In this document: piece by piece, positions 1-8,691 of the stretch
How the letters are laid out: every line of letters starts with the position of its first letter
Numbering within the stretch: the stretch's first letter is position 1
NCBI RefSeq assembly: GCF_024494465.1
Contig: NZ_JAETXM010000001.1
Coordinates: 496,001 to 560,000, forward strand
Reading direction: 5' to 3'
DNA from: Bacillus sp. V3B
Lineage (GTDB): Bacteria; Bacillota; Bacilli; Bacillales; Cytobacillaceae
DNA length: 64,000 bases
Notes under the pieces: model-generated
The model's database searches: none
What the model saw: the letters and a program-made list of their open reading frames with translations, nothing else
What the model was told of the DNA's origin: nothing
Made by a program: the position numbers and the translations under genes

Positions 1-501
1 GATACGAAAGGTCTTGATATTGACTACTTACTTGATCGCAGAGATAGTTTTGGAACCGTTACAAAGTTATTTAATCAAACCATTACCAATCAAGAATTAC
101 TTGAAAAGGACTGTGATATATTAGTTCCAGCTGCTATTGAAAATCAAATTACAGAGGAGAATGCACATCATATTCATGCCAAAATTGTTGTGGAAGCAGC
201 AAATGGTCCAACAACGCTTGAAGCGACAGAGATTCTTACAGATCGAGGGATTCTTCTTATTCCAGATGTATTAGCTTCTGCAGGGGGAGTCACTGTATCC
301 TACTTTGAATGGGTGCAAAACAACCAAGGATATTATTGGTCAGAAGAAGAAGTGGAAGAAAAATTGGAAAAGGCAATGGTTAAAGCTTTTAATCACATAT
401 ATGATACAGCACAAAATCGACATGTTGATATGCGACTTGCCGCTTACATGGTCGGTGTACGAAAAATGGCGGAAGCATCAAGATTCAGGGGTTGGGTGTA
501 A
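1..501 (+). CDS. gudB: NAD-specific glutamate dehydrogenase, C-terminal part
   Basis: Catabolic glutamate dehydrogenase, which deaminates glutamate to 2-oxoglutarate and ammonia in the cytoplasm. The reading frame is open from base 1, so the N-terminal part lies outside the window; 166 residues remain. They include the family motif [13 protein letters not shown] followed by the long C-terminal helix ending in SRFRGWV. The next gene is ypdA, the same neighbour gudB has in Bacillus subtilis, which favours gudB over the paralogue rocG; the fragment alone does not separate the two. A strong terminator follows the stop. Confidence 0.93.
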   Translation, partial: DTKGLDIDYLLDRRDSFGTVTKLFNQTITNQELLEKDCDILVPAAIENQITEENAHHIHAKIVVEAANGPTTLEATEILTDRGILLIPDVLASAGGVTVSYFEWVQNNQGYYWSEEEVEEKLEKAMVKAFNHIYDTAQNRHVDMRLAAYMVGVRKMAEASRFRGWV

Positions 502-520
502 TCAACTGTTGAAACTTTGA

Positions 521-558
521 AAAAAAACTCCTATCATGGTATAGATAGGAGTTTTTTT
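521..558 (+). terminator. Rho-independent terminator of gudB
   Basis: A 15-bp perfect stem (521-535 with 544-558) starts with an A tract and ends in seven T, 20 bases after the gudB stop. It separates gudB from ypdA. Confidence 0.92.
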
Positions 559-611
559 ATTTAGAGGAAAATGTCTTTTTATAGATTAGTTTGTTTAGGA
601 GTGAACATAGG

Positions 612-1589
612 ATGAAACAGGAAGATGTTATTATTATTGGTGGCGGACCATGTGGATTAGCTGCTGCCCTTTCATTACAGGAAGTTGGTAAAGCACCATT
701 AGTTATTGAAAAAGGAAATATTGTTAATGCCATTTATAATTATCCGACACATCAAACTTTTTTCAGTTCGAGTGATAAATTAGAAATTGGTGATGTAGCT
801 TTTATTACAGAAACTCGCAGAGCACATCGGAACCAAGCTCTTGCCTATTACAGGGAAGTTGTGAAAAGGAAAAATGTACGTGTAAATGCTTTTGAAAAAG
901 TAGTAGATGTTCAAAAGAAAAATGTAGGCTTTATTGTCACTACAGATAAAGATCAATATGCAGCATCATCTGTTGTCATAGCTACTGGTTATTATGATCA
1001 TCCAAACTATATGAATATACCGGGAGAAAACTTACCGAAAGTTTCTCACTATTTTAAAGAAGGACATCCATACTTTGATAAAGATGTAGTAGTCATCGGT
1101 TTAAAAAATTCAGGTGTTGATGCAGCTCTTGAACTTCAGAAGTGTGGAGCTCGAGTAACCGTCCTTTATCGTGGTAGCGAATATTCAGAGAAGATCAAAT
1201 TTTGGATACTGCCAGAGTTTCAGGGACATGTCCGTAATGAGCGTATTAAACTGGAGTTTGAAGCGGCGGTAAAAGAGATTACAGAAGATACAGTGGTGTA
1301 TGAGAAAGCTGGTAAGGAATATGTAGTGAAAAATGATTTTGTTTTTGCTATGACAGGATATCATCCGGATAAAGACTTCCTGAAAAAAATGGGTGTAAAA
1401 ATAGATGCTGAAACGGGCCGCCCCATCCATAATGAAGAAACGATGGAAACCAACGTAGAAGGCATCTTTATTGCAGGTGTGATTGCTGCAGGTAATAATG
1501 CGAATGAGATTTTTATTGAAAATGGTCGTTTTCATGGTGAGAAAATTGCATCGACCATTGGTAAAACAGAGTCCCAATCGATGATATAA
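612..1589 (+). CDS. ypdA: Bacillithiol disulfide reductase YpdA (Bdr)
   Basis: FAD/NADPH-dependent thioredoxin-reductase-like enzyme of 325 residues that reduces bacillithiol disulfide. The FAD-binding GGGPCG motif at residues 10-15 carries Cys14, the residue described as active-site Cys in this family. A second nucleotide-binding fold (VVVIGLKNSG, about 159-168) and ATGYYD (124-129) fit. The ATG at 612 is preferred over an in-frame TTG at 591 because AGGAG (597-601) sits about ten bases upstream. Bacillithiol use is supported by bshA at 41175. A bidirectional terminator separates it from convergent ansA. Confidence 0.93.
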   Translation: MKQEDVIIIGGGPCGLAAALSLQEVGKAPLVIEKGNIVNAIYNYPTHQTFFSSSDKLEIGDVAFITETRRAHRNQALAYYREVVKRKNVRVNAFEKVVDVQKKNVGFIVTTDKDQYAASSVVIATGYYDHPNYMNIPGENLPKVSHYFKEGHPYFDKDVVVIGLKNSGVDAALELQKCGARVTVLYRGSEYSEKIKFWILPEFQGHVRNERIKLEFEAAVKEITEDTVVYEKAGKEYVVKNDFVFAMTGYHPDKDFLKKMGVKIDAETGRPIHNEETMETNVEGIFIAGVIAAGNNANEIFIENGRFHGEKIASTIGKTESQSMI

Positions 1590-1592
1590 GTT

Positions 1593-1636
1593 ATACTAAA
1601 AAAAGTTCTACAACTGTAGGACTTTTTTTAGTATAT
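1593..1636. terminator. Bidirectional terminator between ypdA and ansA
   Basis: A long inverted repeat, with one G.T wobble, runs A-tract, AGTTCTAC, loop, GTAGGACT, T-tract. It has the A/T flanks needed on both strands and lies between the convergent stops of ypdA and ansA. Confidence 0.88.
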
Positions 1637-1642
1637 TTCTTA

Positions 1643-2611
1643 TTACGACTGAAACATGCGCACAATTTTTTTAATATCTTTTGTTGTTGATAAGGCAATT
1701 AATAGTTTAATTCTTGCCTTTTGACCATTTAAGCCATTTGAAAAGATCACCCCAAGACTTTTTAATAGTGATCCTCCCCCTTCATAGGAATAGCTACCTT
1801 CTGCAATCCCATTAAAGCAGCGAGAGACAAGAACAATCGGAATATTTTGATCGAGTAAAGCGGTAATGCCATCAATTGTCGCAGGTGGGAGATTACCTTG
1901 TCCAAGTGCTTCGATGACAACTCCGTCATAGTGTAGATCTCTTATGGCATAAAAAAGAGAAGCATCCATTCCTGCATGTGCTTTGAGCAACGCCACACGT
2001 TTGGAAATCTGATCAACCTTATAATACTCAAGTCCAGTTGGTGAGTGATGAAAAATGACGCCTTTTTTTGTGACAATACCAATGGGACCGTATTGTGGGC
2101 TTTGAAAAGTAGAGACATTACTTGTATGTGTTTTCGTTACATTGCTAGCTGTATGAATTTCGTCATTTAAAACGACAAGAACGCCTTTATTCTTGGCATC
2201 TTCACTGGAAGCTACTTTGATTGAAGAGATGACATTATAAAGCCCGTCTGAACCAATTTCATTAATGGGTCTCATAGCACCTGTGACGATAATAGGGAAG
2301 GGAGTGTGGAGCGTTAAATCAAGAAAATAGGCGGTCTCCTCCAGAGTATCAGTTCCGTGCGTAATAACAACACCGTCAATATCTTGGTCAACATAACTTT
2401 CAATTAATTTTTTTAAGATAACCATTTCATTGATGGTAATATGGGGAGACGGTAAATGAAATGGTTCTTCAATAACTAAATCTTCTACATTCTTGAACTC
2501 TTTCGTATACTTTGTAAGTGGGTTGTAGCCCGAAGGTTTCACGACACCTGTTTCGTCTTCGCTCATTGAAATGGTACCACCTGTATGGATCAGTAATACT
2601 TTTTTAGACAT
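1643..2611 (-). CDS. ansA: L-asparaginase, cytoplasmic type
   Basis: Hydrolyses asparagine to aspartate and ammonia. The 322-residue product has both asparaginase threonine motifs, HTGGTIS at residues 9-15 and HGTDT at 85-89, and no signal peptide. An in-frame ATG three codons upstream directly abuts the ribosome site, so the ATG at 2611, with GGAGG nine bases away, is chosen. It is transcribed against its neighbours. In B. subtilis, from memory, ansA sits elsewhere with ansB, so its place between ypdA and prsW is a local rearrangement; no ansR or ansB is beside it. Confidence 0.92.
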   Translation of the reverse strand: MSKKVLLIHTGGTISMSEDETGVVKPSGYNPLTKYTKEFKNVEDLVIEEPFHLPSPHITINEMVILKKLIESYVDQDIDGVVITHGTDTLEETAYFLDLTLHTPFPIIVTGAMRPINEIGSDGLYNVISSIKVASSEDAKNKGVLVVLNDEIHTASNVTKTHTSNVSTFQSPQYGPIGIVTKKGVIFHHSPTGLEYYKVDQISKRVALLKAHAGMDASLFYAIRDLHYDGVVIEALGQGNLPPATIDGITALLDQNIPIVLVSRCFNGIAEGSYSYEGGGSLLKSLGVIFSNGLNGQKARIKLLIALSTTKDIKKIVRMFQS

Positions 2612-2776
2612 AAAAAACATCCTCCAAACGTTGATAGATGATGACGCTTATCTTATATAGGAAAGTAAAGAAATTTAGAGTCATTTATATTCATTGCATA
2701 TAGGTGAAATAAGGCATTTTCTTTATGACGATATCATGTTAGGATTAAGAAAAACAGTTTGAAAAGAGGACGGCGA

Positions 2777-3460
2777 ATGCTGGGAATACTATCAGCCGGG
2801 ATAGCGCCTGGTTTGGCCTTATTGTGCTATTTTTATTTAAAAGATCAATTTGGTGTTGAGCCGATTTCATTGGTAATAAGAACATTTCTCTTCGGTTCAT
2901 TACTTGTATTTCCGCTTATGTTTATTCAGTATATACTAGAAACGGAAAATATTATTCATTCTAGCTTAGGAGATGCGTTTTTTTCTACTAGTCTGCTTGA
3001 AGAATTCTTTAAATGGTTTATTGTCTATTATACAGCTTTTCTTCATTTCCATTTTGACGAGCCGTACGATGGTATTGTTTATGGTGCTTCTGTTTCTCTC
3101 GGTTTTGCAACAATGGAAAATATATTTTATTTAATTGCAAATGGGCTTGAGTTTGCAATTGGACGCGCGCTCTTGCCTGTTTCAAGCCATGCTCTATTTG
3201 GCGTTATTATGGGCTATTATTTAGGGAAAGCAAAGTTTTCTCCAAATTCTAAAAAGAAATGGCTTCTTTTATCTTTGCTTGTTCCTTTTTTACTTCATGG
3301 AATTTATGATTACATTCTCATTTCCCAAACAAATTGGATTTATATTATGTTACCGTTTATGATTTTTCTTTGGTGGCTTGGATTAAAGAAAGTGAAAGAG
3401 GCCCACTCATTAAGTGTACAATATGCGGAAATGCAAAAAAACCTTCATTCTTTGGAATAA
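2777..3460 (+). CDS. prsW: Intramembrane protease PrsW
   Basis: Polytopic membrane protease of 227 residues that makes the site-1 cut in anti-sigma factor RsiW, releasing sigma-W under envelope stress. The catalytic pair Glu75-Glu76 falls in LLEEFFKW (73-80), the same numbering as in B. subtilis, which supports the ATG at 2777 (GAGG at 2766-2769) over a TTG at 2759. Later motifs [22 protein letters not shown] and HGIYD are typical, and hydrophobic segments span most of the length. The stop codon is part of the following terminator stem. Confidence 0.93.
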   Translation: MLGILSAGIAPGLALLCYFYLKDQFGVEPISLVIRTFLFGSLLVFPLMFIQYILETENIIHSSLGDAFFSTSLLEEFFKWFIVYYTAFLHFHFDEPYDGIVYGASVSLGFATMENIFYLIANGLEFAIGRALLPVSSHALFGVIMGYYLGKAKFSPNSKKKWLLLSLLVPFLLHGIYDYILISQTNWIYIMLPFMIFLWWLGLKKVKEAHSLSVQYAEMQKNLHSLE

Positions 3461-3475
3461 AGGTTTTTTTGCATT
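3430..3475 (+). terminator. prsW terminator overlapping the gene end
   Basis: Perfect 16-bp arms, 3430-3445 and 3460-3475, each carrying a seven-base A or T tract. The left arm lies inside the last codons of prsW and the stop codon is in the loop. Confidence 0.9.
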
Positions 3476-3596
3476 TTACAAAATAAGAAAGTGTAAAGCT
3501 TTTGAATTTTATGGGCTAGCTTCTGCTCTTTTTTATAGGTTTTGTATGGATTCTTGATAAGGATTAAGAACTAATTCCATCAAAAGTAAATTCTTT

Positions 3597-3625
3597 GCAT
3601 AAAAACCCAACGAATACAAAAAATA
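3597..3625 (+). promoter_or_regulatory. Possible sigma-G promoter of sleB-ypeB
   Basis: GCATA (3597-3601) fits the forespore sigma-G -35 (gHATR) and is followed after 17 bases by AAAAATA (3619-3625), a weak match to the -10 CATnHTA. In B. subtilis this operon is forespore-expressed. The -10 is poor, so the call is tentative. Confidence 0.4.
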
Positions 3626-3667
3626 CGAGTAATGTGAAAATGATTTACAATTGGGGGTAGTTTAACC

Positions 3668-4513
3668 ATGAAAAGAAAAATATTGCACTCGAAACTTATC
3701 ATTATTTTCATTTTCTCTATATGCCTTCTTCTTGTCCCATCACAACAAGAAGAAGTGGATGCTTTTTCAAATCAAGTTATCCAGCAAGGAGCTGTAGGAG
3801 ATGATGTCATTGAACTTCAATCGCGCCTACAATATTTAGGTTTTTATAATGGGAAAATTGACGGTGCGTTTGGTTGGGGTACGTATTGGGCATTGCGAAA
3901 CTTTCAATATGAGTTTGGCCTACCCATTGATGGCCTCGCTGGACAAAAGACAAAAGATAAGCTGGTGAAAGCATCTAAGTATAATCACCAGTTTGTGAAG
4001 GAACAGATGAATAAAGGGAATAAATTTACTCATTATGGAGGAACTGATTTAAATAAACAAAAGAAACCAGTAGCACCAACACCGCCAGCACAGGAACAAC
4101 CAGCACCAGCACCAGAACCACAAGGTGGTCCAACTGCGGCAAATGTTCCTAGTGGTTTTACTCAAAATGACATTCAATTGATGGCTAATGCTGTTTATGG
4201 TGAAGCAAGGGGAGAACCATACATCGGACAAGTTGCTGTTGCTGCTGTCATTTTGAACCGATTGAACAGTTCCACATTTCCCAATTCGATTTCGGGTGTT
4301 ATTTTTGAACCACGTGCTTTTACAGCGGTTGCGGACGGACAAATTTGGCTTACACCAAATGAGCAATCAAAAAAAGCTGTAATAGACGCCCTGAATGGTA
4401 CGGATCCAACGGGTGATGCCTTGTATTATTTTAATCCTGATACAGCAACAAGTGGGTGGATTTGGACAAGACCACAAATTAAACAGATAGGTAAGCATAT
4501 ATTCTGTAAATAG
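3668..4513 (+). CDS. sleB: Spore cortex-lytic enzyme SleB
   Basis: Germination-specific lytic transglycosylase that depolymerises cortex peptidoglycan. The 281 residues show a signal peptide (1 to about 32), a peptidoglycan-binding repeat (about 40-100, with LQYLGFYNGKIDG), a Pro/Ala/Gln-rich linker (about 133-155) and the SleB/CwlJ catalytic domain (about 165-280). Glu179 in YGEARGEP is the expected catalytic acid. It is followed 13 bases later by ypeB, whose product is needed for SleB stability in the spore. A GGGGG-containing ribosome site precedes the ATG. Confidence 0.95.
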   Translation: MKRKILHSKLIIIFIFSICLLLVPSQQEEVDAFSNQVIQQGAVGDDVIELQSRLQYLGFYNGKIDGAFGWGTYWALRNFQYEFGLPIDGLAGQKTKDKLVKASKYNHQFVKEQMNKGNKFTHYGGTDLNKQKKPVAPTPPAQEQPAPAPEPQGGPTAANVPSGFTQNDIQLMANAVYGEARGEPYIGQVAVAAVILNRLNSSTFPNSISGVIFEPRAFTAVADGQIWLTPNEQSKKAVIDALNGTDPTGDALYYFNPDTATSGWIWTRPQIKQIGKHIFCK

Positions 4514-4526
4514 AGAGGTGAGTACA

Positions 4527-5879
4527 TTGTTTAGAGGAATATTAATCACAGTTTTATCATTAGGGATTGCCGGAACTGCATTATGGGGTTATCAGGAACA
4601 TCGGGAAAAAAATGCAATTTTAATAAATGCTGAAAATAACTATCAAAGAGCATTTCATGATTTAACTTATCAAGTTGATCTATTGCACGACAAAATCGGT
4701 GCTACACTTGCCATGAATTCTCGTCAGTCTTTATCACCGACTCTTGCAGATGTATGGAGAATTACATCTCAAGCGCATAGTGATGTAGGTCAACTCCCGT
4801 TAACATTGCTTCCTTTCAATAAAACGGAAGAGTTTTTAGCGAAAATTGGTGATTTTAGTTATAAGGTTGCGGTTCGTGATTTAGATAAAGATCCGTTAAA
4901 TGATGAAGAATACGCAACATTAAAATCATTATATGGTCAAGCTGCTGGGATTCAGGATGAATTAAGAAATGTTCAGTATATGGCAATGAAAAATAATCTT
5001 CGTTGGATGGATGTAGAATTGGCTTTAGCATCAGGAACGCAACCAGCGGATAATACGATTATTGATGGATTTAAAACCGTTGAAAAAACAGTTGGAGGGT
5101 ATGACGAAACCGACTTAGGTCCAGCATTTGTTAATTTGAAGGCAAGTGATAATAATTTAAATCATTTAGAAGGAGAAAACATTTCAGAAAAAGAAGCAAT
5201 AAAAATAGCTGAAAAGTATATAGGATTAGGAAAAGACACAGAGGTTAAAATAACAAAAAGTGGAAAAGGATCGGATTATGAGTTTTATAGCATTTCCATG
5301 GACAATAAGAAAACAAAGCAAATATCCAATATGGATATAACGAAAAAAGGCGGTTATCCACTTTGGTATGTACTTTCAAGGGACGTAAAAGAACAAAAAA
5401 TTAGTTTAAATGAAGCTGGTAAAAAAGCGACACAATTTTTATTAGACAATGAATTTAAAGATATTGAGTTAATTGAAAGCACTCAATATGATAATCTTGG
5501 TGTATTTACGATCATAAAATCATTAGATGGTGTTAGAATCTATCCTAAGGCAGTGAAAGTGAAAGTAGCCCTAGACAATGGTCAGATTCTTGGTTTTTCG
5601 AATGATGATTATCTGAAAGCAGTAAAATCTGATACAGAGATAGCGAAGCCAACTATTACGCTCGAAGAAGCACGTGCAAAAATAAATCCGCAAGTTAAAG
5701 TGATGGAAGACAGATTAGCGATCATTATGAATGATTTGGGAAAAGCAGTTCTTTGCTATGAGTTTATGGGAACGCTTGATAAGGATACGTATCGTATTTT
5801 TATCAATGCTGATTCAGGTATGGAAGAAAAAGTGGAAAAAATGAACAATGTCGAACCTCTTTATGAAAAGGTTGTATAA
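4527..5879 (+). CDS. ypeB: Germination protein YpeB
   Basis: Spore protein of 450 residues required for SleB localisation and stability. It has an N-terminal membrane anchor (about residues 3-20) and C-terminal PepSY-type repeats (from about 215, with SEKEAIKIAEKYIG, SLNEAGKKATQFL and TLEEARAKINPQV). I choose the TTG at 4527: the protein then starts LFRGIL, like the B. subtilis MIRGIL start, at the B. subtilis length of 450. AGAGAGGTG (4512-4520) gives good spacing. The GTG at 4518 is inside that ribosome site. Confidence 0.93.
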   Translation: MFRGILITVLSLGIAGTALWGYQEHREKNAILINAENNYQRAFHDLTYQVDLLHDKIGATLAMNSRQSLSPTLADVWRITSQAHSDVGQLPLTLLPFNKTEEFLAKIGDFSYKVAVRDLDKDPLNDEEYATLKSLYGQAAGIQDELRNVQYMAMKNNLRWMDVELALASGTQPADNTIIDGFKTVEKTVGGYDETDLGPAFVNLKASDNNLNHLEGENISEKEAIKIAEKYIGLGKDTEVKITKSGKGSDYEFYSISMDNKKTKQISNMDITKKGGYPLWYVLSRDVKEQKISLNEAGKKATQFLLDNEFKDIELIESTQYDNLGVFTIIKSLDGVRIYPKAVKVKVALDNGQILGFSNDDYLKAVKSDTEIAKPTITLEEARAKINPQVKVMEDRLAIIMNDLGKAVLCYEFMGTLDKDTYRIFINADSGMEEKVEKMNNVEPLYEKVV

Positions 5880-5893
5880 GGGATTCTTTTGAC

Positions 5894-5963
5894 CTGCGTG
5901 ATGGTTATACATGATGATACATTTAGTAACTTCATGTACTACCATGATCACGCAGATTTTTTT
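5894..5963 (+). terminator. Terminator of sleB-ypeB
   Basis: CTGCGTGAT pairs with ATCACGCAG, with further pairing inside (ACATGA and TCATGT), and seven T follow (5957-5963). It ends the germination operon. Confidence 0.85.
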
Positions 5964-6083
5964 GGAGTTTTGTCTTCTATGTCTAATAAATAGTTAGCCA
6001 AAACTTTTCTTGCATATCTATAGGGGTACATGGCATAATTTACATATTGTAGAAGTGTTTGAAGCGAAGGAAAGTGTGATGTT

Positions 6084-6749
6084 ATGTTAACGATTGGGCA
6101 AAATCTGATATTAGAACTAAAACATACTCATCGAACAGATCAATACAAATGTCGGTTAGTTGAGAGAAAAGGTAATACCCTGTTTATTGATTATCCGATT
6201 CATATAAAAACAAACCGGACAATGTTTCTTGTAGATGGAACCCAATTGAAAGTATCCTTTGTTGAAGGTACATCGGTTTATCTTTTTGAAACAGAAATAT
6301 TAGGTAGATTAATGCAGGAGATTCCTATGATGAAACTCATTTATCCAGGTGATGAGTATCTGATGAAAATTCAACGCCGTCAATTTGTTCGAGTAGAGAC
6401 AGCTGTTGATGTGGCGATACATCCAATGAATCATGAATTTGAACCCTTTACCACGATAACTGAAGATATTAGTGCAGGTGGTTCTTTAGTAAATATGAAC
6501 AAACAATGCGATCTCAAACAAGGATCGAAAATCAGAACGGTATTTGTTCTACCGCTTCAAAATGGAGAATATCATTATTTGAAATTAACGAGTGAGGTCA
6601 TTAGATTAATGGAAAAGAAGGAAACTGGTCAAACTCAGTTTTCTCTACGTTTCATTGATGTAACGCCACAACAACGACAATTACTTCTTCATTTTTCATT
6701 CGACAGACAAATAGCAATGAAGAAAAAAGGTTTTGCGTTTAATGAATAA
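6084..6749 (+). CDS. motI: Cyclic-di-GMP receptor, PilZ protein MotI/DgrA
   Basis: YpfA-type protein of 221 residues. An N-terminal YcgR-like beta domain (about 1-90) precedes a PilZ domain with the two c-di-GMP signatures: RxxxR at Arg99-Arg103 (RRQFVR) and DISAGG at 128-133. In B. subtilis the homologue binds c-di-GMP and disengages the flagellar stator MotA. The ATG at 6084 follows GAAGGAAAG. The position between ypeB and ypfB/cmk matches B. subtilis ypfA. Both binding motifs are intact, so c-di-GMP binding is expected. Confidence 0.9.
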   Translation: MLTIGQNLILELKHTHRTDQYKCRLVERKGNTLFIDYPIHIKTNRTMFLVDGTQLKVSFVEGTSVYLFETEILGRLMQEIPMMKLIYPGDEYLMKIQRRQFVRVETAVDVAIHPMNHEFEPFTTITEDISAGGSLVNMNKQCDLKQGSKIRTVFVLPLQNGEYHYLKLTSEVIRLMEKKETGQTQFSLRFIDVTPQQRQLLLHFSFDRQIAMKKKGFAFNE

Positions 6750-6805
6750 TAGCTTTATATAGACCCCATAATAGCAATATATATATTGTATAGGGGTTAA
6801 ATAAA

Positions 6806-6985
6806 ATGAAAATAGTTGAAAGAGTACTATTAAAAGTAATAATGATTCAGTTTATCATTTTGCTATTCACACAATTGTTTTTCCATAAATGGAATTCATT
6901 TCCTGAATTACAACAAATTACACAGTACGAAGGTGTATCAGAAAATAATTTAACCGAAGTGTTGGAGACTTTTTCCGATAAATAA
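6806..6985 (+). CDS. ypfB: Small membrane protein YpfB (DUF5359-like)
   Basis: A 59-residue protein starting MKIVERVLLKVIMIQF, with one hydrophobic segment (about residues 11-26) and a short soluble tail (SFPELQQITQYEGV). AGGGG at 6792-6796 gives nine-base spacing to the ATG. Position just after motI and before cmk matches B. subtilis ypfB, a small protein of unknown function. Family assignment rests on recalled similarity of the N-terminal hydrophobic motif and gene order. A terminator follows immediately. Confidence 0.75.
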   Translation: MKIVERVLLKVIMIQFIILLFTQLFFHKWNSFPELQQITQYEGVSENNLTEVLETFSDK

Positions 6986-7017
6986 AAAAGCAGGGTGACT
7001 CACCGTGCTTTTTTATT
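6983..7017 (+). terminator. Terminator after ypfB
   Basis: AAAAAAGCAGGGT pairs with ACCGTGCTTTTTT across a short loop, with one mismatch, and ends in a T run. The A tract starts at the ypfB stop. Confidence 0.85.
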
Positions 7018-7207
7018 TATCTAGGTCAAATTGTGATATATACGTCAAAATGAGTGTTTTTTAGTGCCATTTTAGGATAGAAATATTCCGCTATTTATAT
7101 CGAGATTTAATAGAAGACTTTAAATAAATTAAATTTGAAAGCTAGGTCAGTAACACGTATTTTATCCTTATGTTAAAATAGAATAGGTAATAGGGAAGTT
7201 AATGGAA

Positions 7208-7246
7208 CCTTTAAAAAGAAAGAAGAAACTTCGACTTTTTTAAAGG
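7208..7246 (+). other. Hairpin in the cmk leader
   Basis: CCTTTAAAAAG (7208-7218) is complementary to CTTTTTTAAAGG (7235-7246) with one extra T, and a small GAAG/CTTC stem sits inside. It ends 27 bases before the cmk start and lacks a trailing T tract, so it is not a terminator. Function unknown. The rest of 7018-7273 shows only a TAAAAT -10-like hexamer at 7174-7179. Confidence 0.5.
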
Positions 7247-7273
7247 AACAACAGTGAACAATCAGGAGGAAAT

Positions 7274-7954
7274 ATGAAAGAAAAAATATCGATAGCCATT
7301 GATGGCCCTGCAGCTGCAGGAAAAAGTACAGTTGCAAAAATAGTGGCAGAAAACCTTTCGTACATTTACATTGATACTGGAGCTATGTATCGAGCTTTTA
7401 CATATAAAGCGATTCTCCACCAAGTTGATCTCGAGAATGAATTTGAACTAAATGATCTTTTGGGACGTACAAAGATAGAACTTTTCCCAGAACAGGGAGG
7501 ACAAATCATTCTTTTAGATGGAAAAAATGTTACGAATGAAATTCGAACGACTGAAGTAACCAATTCTGTCTCCATCGTTGCTCGCCATCCACTTGTTAGA
7601 CAGGAGATGGTAAAAAGACAGCAGACTCTTTCCGTTGGTGGGGGTGTTGTTATGGATGGACGTGATATTGGTACGTACGTGTTACCAAATGCAGAGGTAA
7701 AGGTGTTTTTACTAGCATCTGTAGAAGAACGAGCTAATAGACGTCATATAGAGAATCTTAAAAAGGGTTTTCAATCAGATTTAAAGAAACTTAAAGAAGA
7801 AATTGCTCTGCGGGACAAGCTTGATTCTGAAAGAGAAGTAGCTCCTCTGAAGAAAGCGGATGATGCTATTGAACTTGATACGACTTCTTTAGAGATTATG
7901 CAAGTCGTTGAAGTCATTATGGAGTTGGTAACAGAAAGGGTGGAGTCACATTGA
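7274..7954 (+). CDS. cmk: Cytidylate kinase
   Basis: Phosphorylates CMP and dCMP to the diphosphates using ATP. The 226-residue protein has the P-loop GPAAAGKST at residues 11-19, the DTGAMYRA motif next to it, and the NMP-kinase sequence [12 protein letters not shown] textbook AGGAGG lies five bases before the ATG. It overlaps the next gene by four bases, so the acyltransferase is probably translationally coupled. B. subtilis has ypfD directly downstream instead. Confidence 0.96.
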   Translation: MKEKISIAIDGPAAAGKSTVAKIVAENLSYIYIDTGAMYRAFTYKAILHQVDLENEFELNDLLGRTKIELFPEQGGQIILLDGKNVTNEIRTTEVTNSVSIVARHPLVRQEMVKRQQTLSVGGGVVMDGRDIGTYVLPNAEVKVFLLASVEERANRRHIENLKKGFQSDLKKLKEEIALRDKLDSEREVAPLKKADDAIELDTTSLEIMQVVEVIMELVTERVESH

Positions 7955-8532
7955 ACTTGTATCCCTTGGGGCGCGCGCTCGTTAACGTTGCCCTATCCCC
8001 CATTTATCAATTTAAGGTCATTGGCAGAGAGAATGTCCCTAGTGAAGGAGGCGTTTTGCTTTGCGCCAATCATATTCATAACTTTGATCCAGAAGTTGTT
8101 GGGATTACGGCACCAAGGCCGATTCATTTTATGGCAAAAGAAGAACTTTTCTCAGTTCCTATACTAGGAAAAATTCTACCTCATATAAATGCTTTTCCTG
8201 TTAAAAGAGGAATGAGTGATCGCGGAGCATTAAGAAAAGGGTTAGCCGTTTTGAAAGAAGAAAAGGTATTAGGATTATTTCCGGAAGGGACAAGGAGTAA
8301 AACAGGAGAGATAGGTGAGGGTCTCGCTGGAGCAGGTTTTTTTGCGCTTCGATCGAAAGCCCATGTTGTTCCTTGTGCCATTATAGGGCCGTATAAGCCT
8401 TTTAAAAGATTGAAAGTGGTGTACGGAAAACCCATCAATATGGAGGAATATCGTAAAAATAAAGCCACTCCAGAAGAAACGACTGAATTAATTATGAGTG
8501 AAATTCAACGTCTCATCACAGCTCATAAATAA
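7951..8532 (+). CDS. plsC: 1-acyl-glycerol-3-phosphate acyltransferase family
   Basis: Transfers an acyl group to lysophosphatidate to give phosphatidate in membrane lipid synthesis. The 193 residues carry both acyltransferase signatures: HxxxxD at His41-Asp46 (NHIHNFD) and FPEGTRS at 110-116. It starts with TTG at 7951, overlapping the cmk stop, with GGTGGAG upstream; no later start would keep the N-terminus. Many Bacillaceae carry such a gene between cmk and the S1-like gene. It may be the main PlsC or a second acyltransferase; sequence alone does not decide. Confidence 0.88.
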   Translation: MNLYPLGRALVNVALSPIYQFKVIGRENVPSEGGVLLCANHIHNFDPEVVGITAPRPIHFMAKEELFSVPILGKILPHINAFPVKRGMSDRGALRKGLAVLKEEKVLGLFPEGTRSKTGEIGEGLAGAGFFALRSKAHVVPCAIIGPYKPFKRLKVVYGKPINMEEYRKNKATPEETTELIMSEIQRLITAHK

Positions 8533-8691
8533 ATCGTCTCGCTTGACAAAAGGAGCTATTTATAAGAACTTATTAAAAAGGGGATTTATTTTGAAAATTC
8601 TTTCAGTAGTTTTTTTGTGCGTCATTCAAGATAAAAAATACCAGTGAATGACTATATTCTAAAGCGAGTTTGTGGATAAGGAGGAATACAT

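Noticed and set aside
8543-8548. Perfect TTGACA before ypfD
   Set aside because: No -10 at 16-18 bases; TATAAG is 12 bases and TATTAA 22 bases away.
8591-8647. 18-codon TTG frame before ypfD with GGGG upstream
   Set aside because: Too short, no conserved features, and the start codon is weak.
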